Assembly: GCF_030867145.1 (NCBI RefSeq) | Contig: NC_134414.1 | Span: forward strand, 77,180,504 to 77,244,503 | DNA from: Opisthocomus hoazin | Lineage: Eukaryota; Chordata; Aves; Opisthocomiformes; Opisthocomidae | Length of the DNA stretch: 64,000 bases | Direction: 5' to 3' | Shown here: piece by piece, positions 57,195-64,000 of the stretch | Layout of the letters: every line of letters starts with the position of its first letter | Position numbering within the stretch: position 1 is the first letter of the stretch | The notes under the pieces: generated by a model | What the model was told of the DNA's origin: nothing | Databases searched by the model: none | The model's input: the letters and a program-made list of their open reading frames with translations, nothing else | Made by a program: the position numbers and the translations under genes

Positions 57195-59823
57195 CCCCAC
57201 ATGGCAAACAAAACCCTTGGCTATTACATAGCATCTGCTGAAAAAATACTAAAATAGCACATACCTTAAGGTGTTGGGCTTTTTGGGGGGTGGAGGTCAC
57301 GTTTTTTAAAACATGAGAAACAAGCACAGTTTTGGAGCAAGTTCTTTTTCTGATGCAATAGCCTGCAACAGCCATAACCTAGAAATTCCCTGTGGAAGCC
57401 ATCATAAGGCTAGGGTTCACCCTAATACAAGCTTTGATTTACAGATGTTCAAGCTTACGTCAATCCTAGTTTCCACACACTAGGATTTGCTTTAGTCTTA
57501 AGGGCATGCTTTGCCAGTTTGCTTATAAACACTTAAATTGTAAAGTTTCATAGTTTCTAACACTTGGGCACAATTAGTGAGATGTATTTTTGAAGTCTGA
57601 AGTTTTACCTTTTCTTTTGCAGTCTAGGATATTACACACTTAATTAGTGCACATCTCACCAGAAGTTGTCATGCTCCGAATCAAGATTTAGACTTAAAAT
57701 TCTTAAATAAAATAAAAAACATCAGAGCTTCCTAATGAAGTATTTCAGAACAGTTGCAAGTACATTTTAATTATCTATCACTTCTCTCTTCCATGGAAGG
57801 TTAAAAAAAATTCCTCCAACTACTGGCATAGCTAACATATTCATCACTAGGGATTTTCATAGTGTGAAGCTTCCATACTAAGGACAGATACTGCACTCAA
57901 TGTAGTCTCTGTAACAGACAAGTCTAGTCATAGGAATTTGAAAGACTTCCTAGGCACTGCCCCAGAAAACAAGGCCAAACGTGGGGAAGACAGGACTACA
58001 GCTATCGAAATAAGTCAGACTTCCAGCATTTTTCTTTGCGCAATGAACTTTTGCAGCTGAAATGTGTAACTGCCCTTCCTTCCCAAACAAGCTCCTCCAG
58101 CTTCCCGTGCAGGTTCTAGTGAAGCCTCGCAAGCCAACTGACAACAAAAGTATTTCACAGAAACTCTCTGTTAACAGACAAGCATATTACATTAGCAAGG
58201 CCACCAGCAAACATGCATGTTTTCCTCATGCTCTTTCCTAAGACCACACCCAATTATGACTTTGAGTACACTTATTATAGTACCTACAATACATATCCAC
58301 AAACACAGGACAAACTTCATTATAAATAAGCACCGTGCATCTACATGTGACAGACGTGACATCCTGACTAGGCAGCAGTAAGCTAAAGAGCAAAGGAAAC
58401 GAATAGTTTCCTAATCCATACCCAAACTGAAGAAGTGGAACAACAGGTTTAATTAACAGTATACAAAGGCCTTGAGTTGCCCTTATTTATATCAACTTGA
58501 CATTATTGAAACTAGTTAAACAAAACTGCAGAAATCAAATGTTAAGTATTCAACTTAAAATGAGAACAAGCCCTTAATTACTGGAAATCCAACACCCAGC
58601 TTTGCAGACAAAGTCAACAGGATAACACTCTCCTGCTGAAAGTAAAACTACAGACTCAAAGATAACAAGTACTTTTTGATCAACTGCACTGACCGACACA
58701 AATATGATTACTAAAGCTTGTCTTCATCTTTCAGCTAACTAAGATAACAAGCTCAGTCAAATTATGCCGGAAATATTTCAGTTGGGATTGGATTTAAAAC
58801 TGTCTCTGTAAAGAGGAAGCTCAAATGTCAGAAAACACTGCACAATTCAAAAAATAAAAAACAAAAACATTTACGTGCACGGGGCAGAAAAGTCAGTAAG
58901 TCGACACAGCAAGAAAGTTGCATCACTGCTGTGAACTCACTGCCCACATTCCTGCATAATAAGACGACTCATTTTTCATGAGGCAACTTTGGAGATATTT
59001 CATCATTTACATGACACCAGCTCTTCTGATCACCTTCAAAGGAACATCACTGTCATTAAGTCATTTCCTTTTGCTCGAAAAAAAAGCCCTTGAACTTCAA
59101 AAAGACTGAAAAGAAGCTGAACCATCTGTTTCCACGTATTTGGTTTCGCAATAGTCTTAGACCAAGTAAAATTAACACTTTTAGACAGGTCTTCACCATT
59201 ACTCCCCCAGAGCATCCTACCTATCCTCTGTGTATGTGGGTCGTAAGCCCAGTAAGAAGGATGCATTTCTAAATAGAAGTTTATCCAAAATCAGCAAGTA
59301 ATCAGTGCTGAATGGCATATTTGTAGTTGTTTATACTTGTAGGTATTAAGACAAATCGCCATCCTCTTCTGCAAAAAGTTTTTAGAGCAACTGGTTTAAA
59401 ATGCTACAGAATATAAACCACTTTGGAAGTAATTATTTAATTGTTCTAAACCACACACCACCAACTTGTTCTTTAAGTGGGTTATGAAATTGAAAATGCA
59501 ACCTTTTGCTGGCTCAGCAAGGCTATTCAAAACATGAAAACAAAGCTGTGGCCTTTTTCTCATTCTTACCTATCAAAGAACATGAACACCACAAGCTTCT
59601 CTTTTTAAAGCAGAAGCAGCCACCTTGTTCTTCCTGCTGAAAACACTTAAATTACATATGCCTGAGACAGTCTGAAACTTCAGGAAAGAATGGACAGCAC
59701 TCCTTCCTCAGCCCAAGAAGTGAAGGAGTGTCCATGTGAGCACCAGCTGTGCAACCCAACACTGCAGCTGACACCGCTTTAAAAAAAAAGAAAAAAAAAT
59801 CACAACCCCAGAAACGGGCCCCC

Positions 59824-59866
59824 CTCCCCTTGCCTTTTTCTCAAGTTATGAGGCAGGCAAGGGGAG
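59824..59866. other. Inverted repeat / hairpin in EIF5B intron 1
   Basis: CTCCCCTTGCCT (59824-59835) pairs perfectly with AGGCAAGGGGAG (59855-59866). The 19-base spacer contains a further CTCA/TGAG pairing. This gives a stable 43-base hairpin on either strand. Its function is unknown. Confidence 0.55.
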
Positions 59867-62800
59867 CAGTGACTTCCTTCCCCATTCCCAGCCATGCTTT
59901 CCCCTCTCATCAGCTCAGGCCATCCTGCAGCCACAAGTCCTTGCAGAAGGCACTTCTTTGGTGGCAGATCAAATCACACACCTGAGTCGTACTGCGGGCA
60001 CATAAGCACTGGATCCAATGCAACAGAAGCAGTTACAGCATGCAGCGGGGAACAGCAAGAGTACGAGATTTGAAACATCTGACAGCTCGGCTAAGTGTGA
60101 TGTGAACCGACACCTTAGCTATTTTTCCCTAGTAAGATGAAGGAAGCTGGTGAAGCTACCTAATTACATGAGACAGCAAGGAAGCAAAATTTGACTAAAA
60201 GGTAATTGCTTTTTATACAGGCTCCCAAGACTATGATTCCATTTTTAATATTAAAGAGTCATGCCTTCTCTTTTAAGTTTGGCTGGGGAAAGAGTGGAAT
60301 AAACTATCAGCTAAGCAAAACCTTCTGAAAAAGACATAGAAAACTTAACTTTTAACCCCAACAGATTCTACAGAAACCAAGTCTCCTTTCTACAACCCAG
60401 ATTAAAAAAAAAAATAAGGAGCTCACAACAACCTTAAGTTACCATTTAAACAAAGATACCGCAAAATTTCAAGATAAAAAGCTTTTGTTGTGGCTAGTAG
60501 CCGGCAACATAGAGCTCTGGAAGAAAGCAGTTCTTCAAGGTTCAGTCTAGGTGTTCATGTCCCAAGAGAACACGATGACTAAAAGTATGGAATATGAAAC
60601 ACTAAGCAAAGAACTAGCATCAAGTCTTCCCTGAACTAGTTCCTTTTGGGTTTAGTTTGTTTAGAAAAAGTGCAAAGATAACAGAAACTACCTCAAAGTC
60701 CAGTGTTTCACAACTTCCATATCCCACGTATCTCTCCGTGTGTAACACCAAAATACATCACAAAAATACCATTTATAACACTTCATGAAATACACTTCAG
60801 AAAGTCTATAGCCCTGAAGAGCAAAGGATGCCCACCTACATTAACTATAATTAAAATCAATACTTCATCTAAAGAAACATATTTCAGTGTTAAGATTGTA
60901 GATTCACATTTAAAATCTCCACTGGAGTATTGCAAAAGAAAAAAAAAAAAGATGACATATGGGAAGAATAAGGTTTCAGTGCTGCAAATGCCAGGATCAT
61001 CAAAACACGCATCTTCTGTGATATATCAACTGGTTTCAGACCAGAACACCTACCAGACTGCACTGTACTTTTTTAGCAAGCCAAAATAACGACTGAATTA
61101 CTTCTATGCACACAGAACTTGTGTGCAGAAAAATTATTTCCTCTACTAGTCTAAGGGACTATTTTTGTGGAGACAGTCAGAGGGAGAAGGAAAAGGAGTA
61201 TTTTATGCAAGCATTAAAAGTTACTAAACTAGAGATTTTGTCCAGAACTGTAACTTTGACTACTAGGCAGTTTTTAAGTGATGAATGGCACAGAACAAAT
61301 GTACAGCAATGAGTGTGTGTCCAGAGTCAGAAAAACATGACAGTATTAATGCAATTAAAACCAGTGAAGTTATGTAGAGCTGTCAGCTTGCCTGGCTTGA
61401 TAATATGAGCGTCAACAACAGCAGCAATGTTTAACTTACTGTAAACATCTTTATTCTGAGCGAGGCTTTCCAGAGATCTTCAGAGAACTCAAAGAACAGT
61501 TCCTTCAATTCCTGCTGGCTTGCAATGTACTATCTTCTTGCTTTTCATAAACAGTAGTTATACATAAGGTTTAGACACCTTCACAAAGGTAACAAATAAA
61601 AAAAGACTTCGACAGGAAAAGCTGCTTCTAACAATCTTTGTGTACTGCTTTTTAGTTTATTGCAAATATTTGCAGATCCTTACAGTCTTTTTACAATGAT
61701 ATTTTGCTTAAAAAAAAAAATCCAACAAATGTATAAAAATACCTTTCTTATAAATATGAAATGTTTGTGCTAAAAACTATAGGTATGGGGGGAATGGAAA
61801 CATTCATTTGCATAGAACAGGCCAGTAAATTTCTGTAATGGAGAAATTATTCTGCATTATTTTACTCTATCTTTCAGTACAAAATCCTGGCATCTTCCAG
61901 AAGAGATTTGCAAAACAGGGATTTCAAGGGTTTATTAGCTGTTCTCCTCGATAGAGCTGCAGAAAACTTTGCCTGTGGAAATATTTTTGAGAAGCAGAGA
62001 GAGATGGCTATTGTAAATTTTCTGGTGTACAGAATGTTTCTGAGGTACAGGTGTTTGTAGGCTTTCTAGCTTTCACAGAGCTTTCTACACAACATCAAGA
62101 AGACTTTACTTAACAGACTAATAAAAAAGAGCCAAATAGAATGACTAATCTACAATGCCAGCAATTTAATTTGCAGAAGAGAAAGGGATATATAGCATCA
62201 GGAACAGCACTGTAAGTCTTATTTTAGCAGTAGTGTTCACTCTTGGCTGCAGAATCACAGCTGGCACCTGTAATTTCCAAGCAATATGCATGAATGATCA
62301 GAGTGGTATGCCTAGGCAACAGTTCACAATATTAAGGGCACAAGAATAAACACGCCTGAAGACTACCTACTGAAAGCTAAGGAAAACTACTAAGAGAAGA
62401 GGAAGATGACTTAAAGCTGGGAGAGGAGGAAAAACACATGAAGAGCTAACACCGCCAAGCAGAAGGGTCCACACTCCAGGCAGGGAGTAATTTGTAACAT
62501 ACAGCATATAGCACACTTACTTGGAAATCAAAGCACAATTCTGTAGTTTACAACAGCCTTTCTTCCCATGCATTTAAAAAAAAAGTCCTATACTAAATTC
62601 ACAAAGGCAGTAGGGGAAAACCTTCTGCCATTACAGCTCTACCCAAGAGCCAAAGCATAACACAGCACTTCCAGCAGGAGCTAGACTACACATCTGAACA
62701 CGCACTCTTTCATTAGGAAAACCTAGAAATTCAGATGCCTTGTATTTTTATTGAAAGGTTTGCTGTGAAGTTTTAATTGAAAATCAGCAATCAACACAAC

Positions 62801-64000
62801 CATGAAAATTAAGCAGCTTCCATATGGTTTAGGAGCTATTCATGACCCAAGTCACTCTCCCCATTTACAAAGCACCTCTCTAACATACCACATCGAGTTT
62901 TTCCTACAGCGACCACATATCTGACCATTCCAGATAACTATGTTCTTCATGGACAGATGCACAGCGATTAAGTGGCATGAGTCAACAACAGAGTTCCAGA
63001 CAAATATATCAGCGGTGCTGATATAGTAGAAACAGATTTGTAGGTGTATCTGTTCAGATAACAATCTGTATTCATAATAGGCTACGGTCCTGCATTCCCC
63101 TTCTTTCCCACAGATATCATCTCACTCAGGGTCTTGTCCTTCTGTACTTATACCCTGTTCCCATGACAAAATTCATCCTCACCTCATTTACCAGCACACT
63201 TCCTGGACATGTATCAATACTTGTCAGTATGACCTCTACTGTACTCAGCAGAAACAAACAAGGGGAAAACTACACAACAGAAGTCAAAGCTATGGGGGAG
63301 AAGGGAAGAAAAGCAGAGTAAAGATGACTTGTGTCTTCTGTAACTTGTCTCAGTATGTCAGAAGACAAGTAGAAAATCTCCTTGCTGTTGCACCAATTCT
63401 CAGACCACTGTTCAGAACAGACATGCCACCTGCATCTTCCCACGTGCTCCCTTTGCACTGCAAGTTATGCCCTTGAGCTGCCGTATGCTTTGGGAGTGGC
63501 GGCCAGACGGGATGTAAGGGATTGTATCTGCAACATAGTTGTTGGGGAAGGAAAGAGAGGAAAAGGAGGAGGAAACAGTGTACTAACTCTGCATAGCACA
63601 GAACTGAAGATGTGAGACACAAAACTGATTGGAAGCCTTTGATTCCACAGTGCCATTCCTCCCTCACTCCACTGGGAATGAAAGGGAGACTGACGGGGGA
63701 TGCTGAAGTCCACCTTCAAGGCACAGATTCAAATACGCAATGCAGCCTCTGCCTCGAGAGAGCCTGACACACACGGGGCATCAGCTAGAACCAACACCAC
63801 CAGATGATGAGGGTACCTCTGCAGATGGAGCCTATTCCAAAACATCACTGGCCTTCCAGGTCTATCCTCACTGCCATCCCTTCAAACTCCCCACTATAAA
63901 ATACACCCGATCTAACTGTCCTGTCCTTCTTCCCGAACACATACCCACTTGAATTCTTCTTCCACATCATTGCTTCCACCGCCACACAACCGCATAGCCC

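Larger units (their letters stand above)
51938..64000. other. EIF5B intron 1 (partial, at least 12 kb)
   Basis: No sequence encoding the expected N-terminal MGKKQKNK-like exon 1 and no CpG-island promoter was found, so the intron continues past the window. It contains a solo LTR (54353-54816), an A27 run (57168-57194), a 12-base inverted repeat (59824-59866) and otherwise unremarkable AT-rich DNA. All open frames here are under about 130 codons and show no recognised domains. Confidence 0.7.

Overview
The window is vertebrate nuclear DNA, almost certainly from a bird. It is AT-rich and intron-dominated, every recognised exon is flanked by GT-AG splice sites, and the dispersed repeats are of the avian CR1 LINE type plus LTRs. 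No bacterial operons, CRISPR arrays, rRNA or tRNA genes were seen. The proteins were identified by eye from remembered family sequences. No database search was run.

Two protein-coding genes converge tail to tail. On the plus strand, positions 1 to about 25,030 hold the 3' half of REV1, the Y-family deoxycytidyl transferase and scaffold of translesion DNA synthesis. Fourteen coding exons (967-24713) keep one reading frame across all junctions: one partial codon, 728 residues and a stop. They cover the catalytic Asp-Glu pair, the thumb and little finger, a phospho-site-rich linker, two ubiquitin-binding motifs and the C-terminal polymerase/REV7-binding domain. The BRCT and N-terminal exons lie left of the window.

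On the minus strand, about 64,000 down to about 28,090 holds nearly all of EIF5B, the GTPase of ribosomal subunit joining. Twenty-three coding exons (51937 down to 28430) also keep frame exactly and give 1,205 residues plus stop. They run from the Lys/Glu-rich N-terminal tail through the complete G domain (all five G motifs) and domains II-IV. Only the short start-codon exon is missing. It was not found in the 12 kb of intron 1 included here, so it probably lies beyond 64,000.

Between the two 3' ends (about 25,030-28,090) is a GC-richer block with a decayed CR1 LINE, a GGAA microsatellite and possible distal poly(A) signals for EIF5B. Introns carry CR1 fragments (6640-6900, 10484-10524, 12315-12370, 37642-38273), one well-formed solo LTR (54353-54816), one probable LTR (44032-44459), long A/T homopolymers and simple repeats. 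The two genes do not act in one pathway. Their adjacency matches the EIF5B-REV1 linkage known on human 2q11.2.

No new multi-gene system is evident. The observations most worth checking are a strong intronic hairpin at 20922-20975, very long T tracts forming the 3' splice sites of two EIF5B exons, an in-frame pair of alternative 5' splice sites in EIF5B, and the unrecognised block at 8050-10460.
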